Source: Myxococcales bacterium | Lineage (GTDB): Bacteria; Myxococcota; Polyangia; Fen-1088 | DNA length: 16,733 nucleotides | Assembly: GCA_003153875.1 (NCBI GenBank) | Contig: PMBY01000246.1 | Span: 8,425-25,157 of the forward strand | Direction of reading: 5' to 3' | Shown here: one piece after another, positions 1-8,100 of the stretch | Layout of the letters: each line of letters opens with the position of its first letter | Numbering within the stretch: position 1 is the first letter of the stretch | Position numbers and translations under genes: made by a program | Notes under the pieces: generated by a model | Seen by the model: only the letters and a program-made list of their open reading frames with translations | Databases searched by the model: none | What the model was told of the DNA's origin: nothing

Positions 1-1533
1 GCCCGATTCATCCGACCTTCCTTCGGCGATCTGCGGACCAGCGAGTCGGAGTGCCGCTGCCACGCCCTTGCCCGAACTGTCGCCAATGTGTCCAACCGCT
101 CGCGCAGCCGGCACATGCGGAGTGAGCGCGAACACGACGTTGGCGGCCTGCCCCGCAATGACGTCCAGCTTGGCCGAGACCGTGTCGAAACCATTGGCCA
201 CGATCACAAGTTCGATGGGCCCAGGGGCGAGCGGCACACTCTGGAAGGTTCCATCGGTATCGGTCAGGACACGAGAATACGCACGACCGGCAACCCCGAC
301 CGCGGCTCCCTCGATGGGAGTCCCGACCGTGCTGACGACTCTCCCTGCCACGAGGCCTTTGGGTTGAACCTCGATCTTTTCGACCGGCACCTCACGCGTC
401 ACGACTCGCGGGAGCAGACTGAACGGATAGCCCACACCGAATAGCAGATTCCACGGTGCCAGGGACGGGGCATAGGCATAGCCGGGCGAGTGCAGCGCAA
501 TATCCAAACCGAGCGTCAAGGTCAATCCGTGCGCAATCTGTGCCTGTACCCCGAGGGTCAGGCTCTGCTGGTCCTTGTTGTCTGCGCAAGCGGAGGCGCC
601 CGTTGTGCCGCAAGTCGCGTGCTCCTGATTGTAGATCGCTTGGTCCTTGGACCCAGTCAGGTACTCAAAGTGATATTCAATGAGGGGCCGCAGCGAGAAT
701 CCCTCGGTCAGGTCGTCGAAGGGTGCATCCACGCCGAGTGCCAGCCGGAAACGGTCCTCGGAGATACCATAGGCAAACTTGGAAACGTAGCGGGTGGCAG
801 CGGAAGTCTTAAGCGCATCGTAGTTCTGCAGATTGCCCGAATTGTCCAGAAAGTAGCCTATGTTCAAATGGAATCGCAGTGGGATGGGCTTCAGATCTTG
901 TGTGGCCAGCGCGCTCAGCCAGAGGGAAGTCGAGTCAGGCGAAAAGGAAATACCTGATATGGAGGACATCATGCGAATCCCGAGCTCACCACCGGCGGAA
1001 AAACCTGACCCAACCGGATAGGCCAGTTTGACACCCAGGATCAAATCGCCGAAGGACTTGATGGTTACGGGATCGGTGCGATTGGCCTCGGGCACACACT
1101 CCTCCTGGCCAGTCGCGTTCGTGCCACAAAGACGGCGATTGCGATTCTCCGAGGCCAAGACCGCGCCGAATATCTCGAAGTAGTGGAGCGGCGTAATACC
1201 AAAGGTCAAAGCCCCTTGCAGACGGGTGTCCCGATCACCTCCCGGCGGAGTCACGCGCTGGACGAATACGTTGCTGCCAGTGAAGAACTCGCCATGCAAA
1301 CCCAGGCGAAGTTGGCCAACCGGGCCGACTTCGGCAGAGCTCATGTGCAGAAGTCCAACCGCCCCAGCGAGACTTAGCTGAGGAACGAATCCACGGAAAC
1401 TCGCGTCGTTTTCGGGCGCAGGCGCAACGGACGCAGGAGGGGCGGGCCCTGGGACTTCGGGTTGAGCAACGGCGGAGCCCGTCGCAAGAAGAAGGGCGGA
1501 GAGAAATGCGGAAGTGGTCGTTTGAATTCGCAT
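1..1533 (-). CDS. Exported outer-membrane beta-barrel protein with carboxypeptidase-regulatory-like repeats, 3' part outside window
   Basis: The frame is open from ATG 1533 to the left edge, giving 511 codons without a stop. AGGAG-like AGGGAG lies 7 nt upstream of the ATG and fixes the start. Residues 1-23 are a Sec signal peptide (basic start, hydrophobic core, AVA cleavage site before Gln24), followed by a Pro/Ala linker. Residues about 45-375 alternate amphipathic strands with many aromatic and glycine residues and include two Cys-bearing loops (NRNRRLCGTN and HATCGTTGASAC), as expected of an outer-membrane barrel. Residues 391-471 form a carboxypeptidase-regulatory-like (CarboxypepD_reg, transthyretin-fold) domain with GRVVSTVGTPIEGAAV and TDTDGTFQSVPL. 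A second such domain starts near 475 and is cut by the edge. An OmpA-type peptidoglycan-binding domain may follow outside the window; this is a guess from similar myxobacterial proteins. It is divergent from the Kelch array. Specific function is unknown. Confidence 0.8.
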   Translation of the reverse strand, partial: MRIQTTTSAFLSALLLATGSAVAQPEVPGPAPPASVAPAPENDASFRGFVPQLSLAGAVGLLHMSSAEVGPVGQLRLGLHGEFFTGSNVFVQRVTPPGGDRDTRLQGALTFGITPLHYFEIFGAVLASENRNRRLCGTNATGQEECVPEANRTDPVTIKSFGDLILGVKLAYPVGSGFSAGGELGIRMMSSISGISFSPDSTSLWLSALATQDLKPIPLRFHLNIGYFLDNSGNLQNYDALKTSAATRYVSKFAYGISEDRFRLALGVDAPFDDLTEGFSLRPLIEYHFEYLTGSKDQAIYNQEHATCGTTGASACADNKDQQSLTLGVQAQIAHGLTLTLGLDIALHSPGYAYAPSLAPWNLLFGVGYPFSLLPRVVTREVPVEKIEVQPKGLVAGRVVSTVGTPIEGAAVGVAGRAYSRVLTDTDGTFQSVPLAPGPIELVIVANGFDTVSAKLDVIAGQAANVVFALTPHVPAARAVGHIGDSSGKGVAAALRLAGPQIAEGRSDESG

Positions 1534-1540
1534 TCGTGAA

Positions 1541-1546
1541 CTCCCT
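1541..1546 (-). promoter_or_regulatory. Ribosome binding site of the outer-membrane barrel gene
   Basis: AGGGAG on the minus strand lies 7 nt before ATG 1533. It supports this start, which directly precedes a clean signal peptide. Confidence 0.6.
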
Positions 1547-1564
1547 GGAAGCGAGCCGAGCCCT

Positions 1565-1593
1565 ATGCTAGACGCGCTTTCAGATCTACGCAA
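1565..1593 (-). promoter_or_regulatory. Possible sigma70-like promoter for the barrel gene
   Basis: On the minus strand TTGCGT (1588-1593) and TAGCAT (1565-1570) are separated by 17 bp and lie about 30 bp upstream of the ATG. The match to consensus is only 3/6 and 4/6, so this is a weak candidate. The rest of the 230-bp divergent spacer (1534-1763) must also contain the promoter of the Kelch array, but I see no convincing hexamers for it. Confidence 0.2.
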
Positions 1594-1752
1594 TCGCCAC
1601 TTTCCGTCTCACCTCGTCCGCCCAGCAAGAATGGATGAGCCGTGGGGACAAGCAGAGCCACTGCTCGGTCAAGAGTACTTGCGCCTCTGTTGTCCGCTAC
1701 TAATGTGGGGATGCCGGGACACGATTTCATCCTGTTTTGGCTCACCACTCTT

Positions 1753-1756
1753 GGAG
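1753..1756 (+). promoter_or_regulatory. Ribosome binding site that decides the start of Kelch gene A
   Basis: GGAG stands 7 nt before ATG 1764. It belongs to the 10-nt block GGAGAACCTT (1753-1762), which recurs exactly upstream of gene B (5104-5113). The conserved block and spacing favour ATG 1764 over the in-frame ATG at 1737, which has no such site and would put a hydrophilic extension before the lipoprotein signal. Confidence 0.7.
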
Positions 1757-1763
1757 AACCTTG

Positions 1764-4700
1764 ATGAACCTGCGAAAAAGCACTGTCGGGGCCCTGCTCC
1801 TGCTCGCCAGCTGCAACCAAGACCATTCCGGAGACACGACTGGCCCGGGCCTTGAGTCTTCCCACGCGGCCCTGGGCGTGGTGCCCGCGAGTGAAATCGC
1901 CACTTGGACGCGCCTCGGTCCCCCTGTCTTGGGCCCCAGCTCGCGCTATATGCAGTCAGCCGCCTTTGACGAGACCCGCAAGGTTCTGGTCATGTTCGGC
2001 GGCCTGGGCGACGCGGGGGAGCTTCAAGACCTGTGGGAGTGGAATCCTGCGTCTGGCACATGGACCCAACGCTCCCCAATTGGCCTCCCTCCGAAACCGC
2101 GCGGCGGTGCAAGCATGGTCTTTGACTCGATTCACAACAACTTCGTCATATTCGGCGGGCGCATGGCCTCCGGCCGCCAGTACGTGGACTACGCTGACCT
2201 CTGGGAATGGAATCCCGCGACCGGCGCCTTTACCGACAGATCCAACTCGGGCCAGGGACCAGGCTATCGCAGCCAGCAGAGCATGGTCTTCGAGAAATCC
2301 ACGGGCAAGGTGCTGCTCTTCGGGGGCGGCACACCTGATGTGAGTGTCCAGGATGACGAATGGGGTGGTGTCTCGGTCGCGTTTGGCGACACCTGGGAGT
2401 GGGATCCCGCGCAGGGCAAGTGGAGCCAGCTTCAGCCCGCGACTGCGCCCAGTGCCCGATATGCTGCCGGGATGGTCTGGGACAACCAACGCAGCCGCGC
2501 CGTCCTGTTCGGCGGAATGGAAAAGCCGCAGGCCGGTCTGAGTGGCGTGCCCAAGCAGGACACGTGGGAATGGGATCCGTCCAAGTCGAACTGGAGCAAT
2601 CGCACCATCGCGGGGAGCAGGCCGAGCGCGCGCAACGGACACGCTATGGCGTACGACCCCGTCCGCGGTGTGACCGTGGTGGTGGGCGGGTTCGACATCG
2701 ACACCGGCTACGCCTTGGCCGATGTTTGGGAATGGGATCCCGCCTCGGGTGCCTGGTCGCGGAGCCTCACCGGCAACGAACCCAATCTGCCTACAGCGCG
2801 CATCTACGCCTCGCTGGTCACCGACTCCGCACTGGACCGCCTCGATCTGGTGGGCGGCGGAATCTATTCCTATGACTATTCGTACCTGCGGGACGGCGAG
2901 ATCTGGGAGTTCAATCCCGCGACGACAACGTTCACCGATCGCACGCCGCTGCCACCGCACGCATGGCCATCCGCGCGCTTCAATCCCGCAATGGCCTTCT
3001 GTCCGATTACCGGCAAGACCTACATGTTCGGAGGGATGGACAACGGCTACGGGTTCCTGGACGAGCTGTGGGAGTGGGATGGCAGCTCTTGGTCCCAGGT
3101 CGAAAGCGACCTGCGCCCCGCCGCCCGCACGGACACGGCGATGGCCTACGACCCATCCCGCAAGTCGCTCATTGTATACGGCGGCACCGGCAACCCGCCT
3201 GTCGGGGGGGACGCCAATGTGAATTTCGGCGATACCTGGGAATGGAACCCCAGCACCCGCAAGTGGGGTCAGCTCTTTCCCAAGTCCAGTCCGGAGCCTC
3301 GCAACCGACACGCCATGGTCACCGATTCGGGCCGGGCCAAGCTGCTGCTCTTCGGCGGCGAGAGACCCACGTTCGACTATACCTACCCAACCCCCGGAAG
3401 CCCCTTGTCGGTGGATCCCTTCAGCACCGCAGTCTGGGAGTGGGATGGCACGACCACCACCTGGAGCAACCGCACACCCGTGTCGCTGGTGGTTGTGCCG
3501 AACGGGCGCGACTACCCGGCGCTCACCTTCGACGATGGCCGCCAGAAGATGGTCCTCATCGCCGACTCCGGCTACGACCCCATCAGCGGCTACAGTTTCT
3601 TCTGGGATTGGGATCCCGTCGCGGCCGGCTGGGCGCTTCGCGACACCGGCGACCCAGCCGATGCCCAGTACGACCTGGGCGCGGGCGCGGTCGCCTACGA
3701 TAGCCTGCGCCGCCGGCACATCGTGCCCATCGGCGGAGTGTATGCACCGAACCCCGACGGGACCATCGACACCTGGGAACTGGATGCCAAGACTCCAACC
3801 TGGTACATGCGCGCCCTATCTGGCACAGACCAAACCATCTCGCAGGTGAGTGCGGCCTTCGACAGCCAGCGCGGTGTGCTGGTGCTGTTCGGTGGCGTTT
3901 CCTACGGGGCTACGAACGACACCTGGGAATACAAAGTCACCAATCTCGGCAACGGCGAAGGCTGCACCGCTGCCACGGCGTCGAACTGTGCCTCGGGGTT
4001 CTGCGTGGACGGGGTCTGCTGCGCGGTCGCGTCCTGCTCGGGCGCATGCCAGTCGTGCAGTGTCGCGGGCAAAGAAGGCACCTGCGTCCGGGCGGCCCCG
4101 GGCGCGGAAGTTCCTGGTAGTTGCGCGGTCACACAGGCGTGCGACGGCAGCGGAAACTGCAAGACGAAAAACGGTACGGCTTGTTCCAGCGCGAGTGTCT
4201 GCGCCTCTGGCTTCTGCGTGGATAAGGTGTGTTGCGAGAGCGCCTGCGATGGCGCCTGCGTGTCCTGCAACCAGACCGGTCGGGCTGGCAAGTGCACGGC
4301 CTACACTATCGGCAGCGATCCAGAAAGTGAATGCGGCGTGGGCAGCGACCCGTGCCGTATGGTCTGCAATGGTGCCGGGGCTTGCGATGCTCCCCAGTAC
4401 GGAATCCCGTGCGGGACTTGTGCGGTTTGTGACGGGAACGGCACCTGCGCTCCTCCCGATCCTTCCCTGTGTGGCACCGGCGACGCCGGCGCAGGCGGAG
4501 CCGGCGGTAGCAGCGGCACGGGTGGCTCAGCCGGTGGCGCCGGCGGACGCGGTGGCTCAGGCGGCACCGTCGGCGCAGGCGGGCGCGGTGGCGCAGGTGG
4601 CACTGGTGGCACAACTGGCGGCACAAGTGGACGGGGTGGCTCAGGTGGCACCAGCGGCGGCACAGGCGGAAGCGTCGCCACAGGTGGCACCATCATCGGC

Positions 4701-5069
4701 AGCGCCGGCGGTTCAGGCGGCACGGCGGGCAGCAGCGTGGGTGGCACGGCTGGCTCCGGTGGCCAGACCATCATTGGCGGCTCGGGTGGCTCCGGCGGGG
4801 TGGGCGGCAGCGGCGAAGGCGGAAGCAGTGTCACGGGTGGCGTGAGTGGCAATCCCGATGGCGGGGGAAGTTCGTTGCCTGCCGACGCGGGCAGCCCCGA
4901 CGGCAGGCGAGGTTCCGACGCGACCGACGGGGTCAGCACGACGCAGTTGCACCGCTCGGGTTGCAGCTGCGATCTGGGCCAAACCATCCCAGGCACGCCA
5001 GGGCTTCCCTTTGCCTTGCTCGCCGCCGCCCTCTTGTGGCACCGACTGCGCCGGCGTCGCTCAGGCTAA
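1764..5069 (+). CDS. Kelch-repeat surface protein A with lipobox, Cys-rich neck, Gly-rich stalk and MYXO-CTERM-like tail
   Basis: 1101 residues, probably anchored at the cell surface. Residues 1-17 are a lipoprotein signal (MNLRKS, hydrophobic run, lipobox LASC with Cys17). Residues about 46-727 hold 12 Kelch-type repeats, each pairing an FGG-like turn with a WEWDP/WEWNP-type strand; together they should fold as one or more beta-propellers. The tenth turn is degenerate (IADSG). Residues about 731-902 are Cys-rich, with motifs such as CASGFCVDGVCC and CVSCNQTG that resemble myxobacterial Cys-rich repeats. Residues about 904-1031 are a Gly/Ser/Thr low-complexity stalk, then an Asp/Pro linker. 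The C-terminus has GCSC (Cys1067 and Cys1069), a hydrophobic helix and RLRRRR, a MYXO-CTERM-like sorting signal. Gene B follows after 45 bp, suggesting co-transcription. Ligand and function are unknown. It pairs with A' (8679 onward) in shared motifs such as CVRAAPG and GSDPESECGVGSDPCR. Confidence 0.9.
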   Translation: MNLRKSTVGALLLLASCNQDHSGDTTGPGLESSHAALGVVPASEIATWTRLGPPVLGPSSRYMQSAAFDETRKVLVMFGGLGDAGELQDLWEWNPASGTWTQRSPIGLPPKPRGGASMVFDSIHNNFVIFGGRMASGRQYVDYADLWEWNPATGAFTDRSNSGQGPGYRSQQSMVFEKSTGKVLLFGGGTPDVSVQDDEWGGVSVAFGDTWEWDPAQGKWSQLQPATAPSARYAAGMVWDNQRSRAVLFGGMEKPQAGLSGVPKQDTWEWDPSKSNWSNRTIAGSRPSARNGHAMAYDPVRGVTVVVGGFDIDTGYALADVWEWDPASGAWSRSLTGNEPNLPTARIYASLVTDSALDRLDLVGGGIYSYDYSYLRDGEIWEFNPATTTFTDRTPLPPHAWPSARFNPAMAFCPITGKTYMFGGMDNGYGFLDELWEWDGSSWSQVESDLRPAARTDTAMAYDPSRKSLIVYGGTGNPPVGGDANVNFGDTWEWNPSTRKWGQLFPKSSPEPRNRHAMVTDSGRAKLLLFGGERPTFDYTYPTPGSPLSVDPFSTAVWEWDGTTTTWSNRTPVSLVVVPNGRDYPALTFDDGRQKMVLIADSGYDPISGYSFFWDWDPVAAGWALRDTGDPADAQYDLGAGAVAYDSLRRRHIVPIGGVYAPNPDGTIDTWELDAKTPTWYMRALSGTDQTISQVSAAFDSQRGVLVLFGGVSYGATNDTWEYKVTNLGNGEGCTAATASNCASGFCVDGVCCAVASCSGACQSCSVAGKEGTCVRAAPGAEVPGSCAVTQACDGSGNCKTKNGTACSSASVCASGFCVDKVCCESACDGACVSCNQTGRAGKCTAYTIGSDPESECGVGSDPCRMVCNGAGACDAPQYGIPCGTCAVCDGNGTCAPPDPSLCGTGDAGAGGAGGSSGTGGSAGGAGGRGGSGGTVGAGGRGGAGGTGGTTGGTSGRGGSGGTSGGTGGSVATGGTIIGSAGGSGGTAGSSVGGTAGSGGQTIIGGSGGSGGVGGSGEGGSSVTGGVSGNPDGGGSSLPADAGSPDGRRGSDATDGVSTTQLHRSGCSCDLGQTIPGTPGLPFALLAAALLWHRLRRRRSG
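4474..4860 (+). repeat. Gly-rich low-complexity coding repeat of gene A
   Basis: An irregular series of GGC/GGT-rich units codes for GGxGG-type runs with interspersed Ser, Thr, Ala and short TIIG motifs. It probably forms a flexible stalk between the Cys-rich neck and the C-terminal sorting signal. The repeated DNA is prone to slippage and recombination. Confidence 0.8.
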
Positions 5070-5103
5070 CATCAAAATCATTCTGACCTGGCGTCGCAGT
5101 CAT

Positions 5104-5107
5104 GGAG
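5104..5107 (+). promoter_or_regulatory. Ribosome binding site of Kelch gene B
   Basis: GGAG lies 7 nt before ATG 5115, inside the same GGAGAACCTT block that precedes gene A. It sits in the 45-bp A-B spacer (5070-5114), which shows no terminator. Confidence 0.7.
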
Positions 5108-5114
5108 AACCTTT

Positions 5115-8100
5115 ATGAAACTACGAAATAGCGCCGCGACGACTCTGCTCCTGCTCACCACCTCCTGCGAGAACGATCCGGGCAACAGCCCTCGCCTTGA
5201 GTCCCCTCACTTGGCCCTGGGCACTGCGCCCGCGACCGAGTCGGCCACCTGGACGCGCATCGGCGCCCCGTCCTCGCCGCTGCCCAATCCGCGCTACATG
5301 CAAGCGGCCGCCGTCGACGAAGACCGCCAAGTCCTGGTCATGTTCGGCGGCTGGTCTGGCGTGTCCAGCGACAATGGTGGCCTGGCGGCATCCCAGGATG
5401 TCTGGGAGTGGAATCCCGCGACCGGCGCATGGACCAACCTCACTCCGGCCGGCACAAAGCCCAGTCCGCGCGCCGGCGCGACCATGGTCTACGACTCCCT
5501 CCACAAGAACTTCGTCATCTTCGGCGGGCGCTCGACCAGCGGCTACGACTACGAGGACACCTGGGTATGGGATCCAGCGAGCGCAACCTTCACTGACGCC
5601 ACTACATCAGGACCGAGCGCCCGCAGTCAGCACACCATGGTGTTCGAAAAATCCACAGGCAAGATTCTGCTTTTCGGGGGTGGTCGCGCCGATGCGGGCT
5701 CCTCGATTTGGCCTGAGACCGACTTCTACAGTGACCCGATACAACGGCCCCGCTCCGGAGCCTCGCCCGATGGGACCGGCATCGCGCTGGCATTTGGCGA
5801 CACCTGGGAATGGGATCCCAGCGCGGGGAGTTGGACCCAACTCACGCCAACCGCCACACCCAGCGCGCGATACGACTCCACTCTGGTATGGGACAGCAAA
5901 CGCAACCTCGCCGTCCTGTTCGGCGGCATACAGAAGGACCAAGCTGATGAAAACGGCATCCCCCAGGCAGACACCTGGGAATGGAATCCGACGGCAAAGG
6001 CCTGGAATCTGCGCCCGACCACGGCAACCACGCCCAAGGCGCGCTGGGGCCACGCCATGGCGTACGATCCCGTCCGGGGGCTAATCGTGCTCGCGGGCGG
6101 CAAGAGCTGGCAAACCTACCTTGGCCTGGGCGAAGTTTGGGATTGGGATCCGGCCACGGGAAACTGGGCGCAGCGACTGACTGGCAACGAGTCGGGCGTG
6201 CCCGCCGGGCGCATGTACGCCTCGCTTCTCTCCGACTCTCTGCGAAGCCGCCTCGATCTGGTGGCGGGCATCACGTTCAGCACGAGCCTTCCGTTCGGAG
6301 CATATCAGCCGACTGCTTCTGGGGAGGTTTGGGAATTCGAGCCCGCCTCGGCAAAGTTCACCAACCGCTCAGCGGTGCAGAGCTGGCCGAGCCAGCGCTG
6401 GGGTAACGCCATCACCTTCTGTCCAGCCAACGGCAAGACCTACCTTTTCGGGGGTCAGAGCCCGAACTACGACTTGCTCAACGACCTGTGGGAGTGGGAT
6501 GGGAGTTCCTGGTCCCAGGTCCCCGGTGATGTGCGACCCACACGCCGCGCGAACCCCGCGATGGCCTATGACCCTTCTCGCAAGTCCCTCATCATGTTTG
6601 GCGGGCTGACCTACCCGTCAGCTCCCTTCTCGGAGGCAGCCCTGGACCTCTGTGACACCTGGGAGTGGAGCAGCGCCACCCGCGCGTGGAGCCAGCTCTT
6701 TCCCATGCCCAGCCCCCCGTGCACGGGCGGGGCCGGCATAGTTACCGATTCTGGGCGTGCCAGGTTGCTGCTCTTCGGCGGCGACGGCCCCAGCAATGCG
6801 GTCTGGGAGTGGGATGGCGCGAAGACAACCTGGACCAACCGTACGCCCGCCCCGGGCGCGGTCACGCCAGGATCGAGGGGCGGCACCGAAGGAGGCCCGC
6901 TGATGGCCTTCGACGACGGTCGCCAGAAGATGTTTCTTTTCGAAGGCGACAGCACCTGGCAGGGTACCACCAGCAACAGCGTCTTCTGGGAATGGGATCC
7001 GCTCTCGGCAGGATGGGCGTTGCGAGACAGTGGCGACTTCGTCGATTTGGGAACCTCCCCCTTTCCTGTCGTGGCTTACGATAGCCTACGTCGCCGGATG
7101 GTTGTGCCCAGCAACGCGACGGATGTGGTTGGCTCCACCACGGCCATCAAGACCTGGGAGCTGGATAGCAAGGGCCCAACCTGGTACCTGCGCGATCTGG
7201 CCACCGGCCCAACCACGGTGTCCGCAGGCCCAGGCTGGTACTACAGCAACGCGACGATGGCCTTCGACAGCCAGCGCGGGGTGATGGTGCTGTTCGGTGC
7301 AGGCCCGAACGATGGTTCGGCCTTGAGCGAAACCTGGGAATACAAAGTGAAGAGTCTGGGCAACGGCGAGGGGTGCACCGCCGCCACGGCGTCGAACTGC
7401 GCCTCGGGATTCTGCGTGGACGGCGTGTGCTGCTCAACTGTGTCTTGCTTGGGCGTGTGCCAGTCGTGCAGCGTCGCGGGGAAGGAAGGCATTTGCACCT
7501 CGGCCGCCCCTGGCACCGAAGTGAGTGGAAGCTGCGCGGACGGACAGGCGTGCGCCGCTGGTGGCGGCTGCAAGGCCAAGAACGGTACACCCTGTTCCAG
7601 CGCCAGTGCCTGTGCCTCTGGTGTCTGCGTAGACGGGGTTTGTTGCGACGGCCCGTGCGACGGCACCTGCGTGTCGTGCAACCAGGCCAGTCGCGCGGGC
7701 AAGTGCTCTCCCTACGCTGCCGGCAGCGACCCACAGAAGGAATGCGGACTGGGCAGCGGCGTCTGCCGCTCGACCTGCAACGGCGCAGGCGCCTGCGACT
7801 ATCCGCAATCCGGAACACCCTGCGGACCCTGTCAAGTATGCGACGGCAACGGCGTGTGCTGGCTCGATTCCACTCCCTATCTTTGCAACACCGGCGGCAC
7901 CGGCGGAGGTGGCGCGGGAGGCGCAGGTGGCGCCGGCGGCTCCGGCGGCAGCAGCATCGGCGGCACCACGATCGGAGGCGCGGGCGGCCTGGCCACAGGC
8001 GGCGCCGGCGGTAGCATCATTGGCAGCACCACTATCGGCGGTGCGGGCGGCCTGGTTTCAGGCGGCGCCGGTGGACACGCTGGCTCCGGCGGCAGCATCA

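Noticed and set aside
88..957. Plus-strand frames at 88-444 and 490-957
   Set aside because: They lie opposite the barrel gene, whose minus-strand frame has a signal peptide, RBS and recognisable domains. The plus-strand products show none.
1737..1763. Upstream ATG at 1737 as start of gene A, and likewise ATG 8610 for A'-B'
   Set aside because: Both would add hydrophilic residues before the lipoprotein signal and lack a placed RBS. ATG 1764 and 8679 align with each other and with gene B and have GGAG at a constant 7-nt spacing.
1956..3719. 587-codon open frame on the minus strand opposite gene A
   Set aside because: It mirrors the Kelch repeats codon for codon (repetitive IPFP/GIPLP motifs), has no RBS or signal, and is explained by GC-rich codon use of the plus-strand gene. 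Similar antisense frames lie opposite B and A'-B'.
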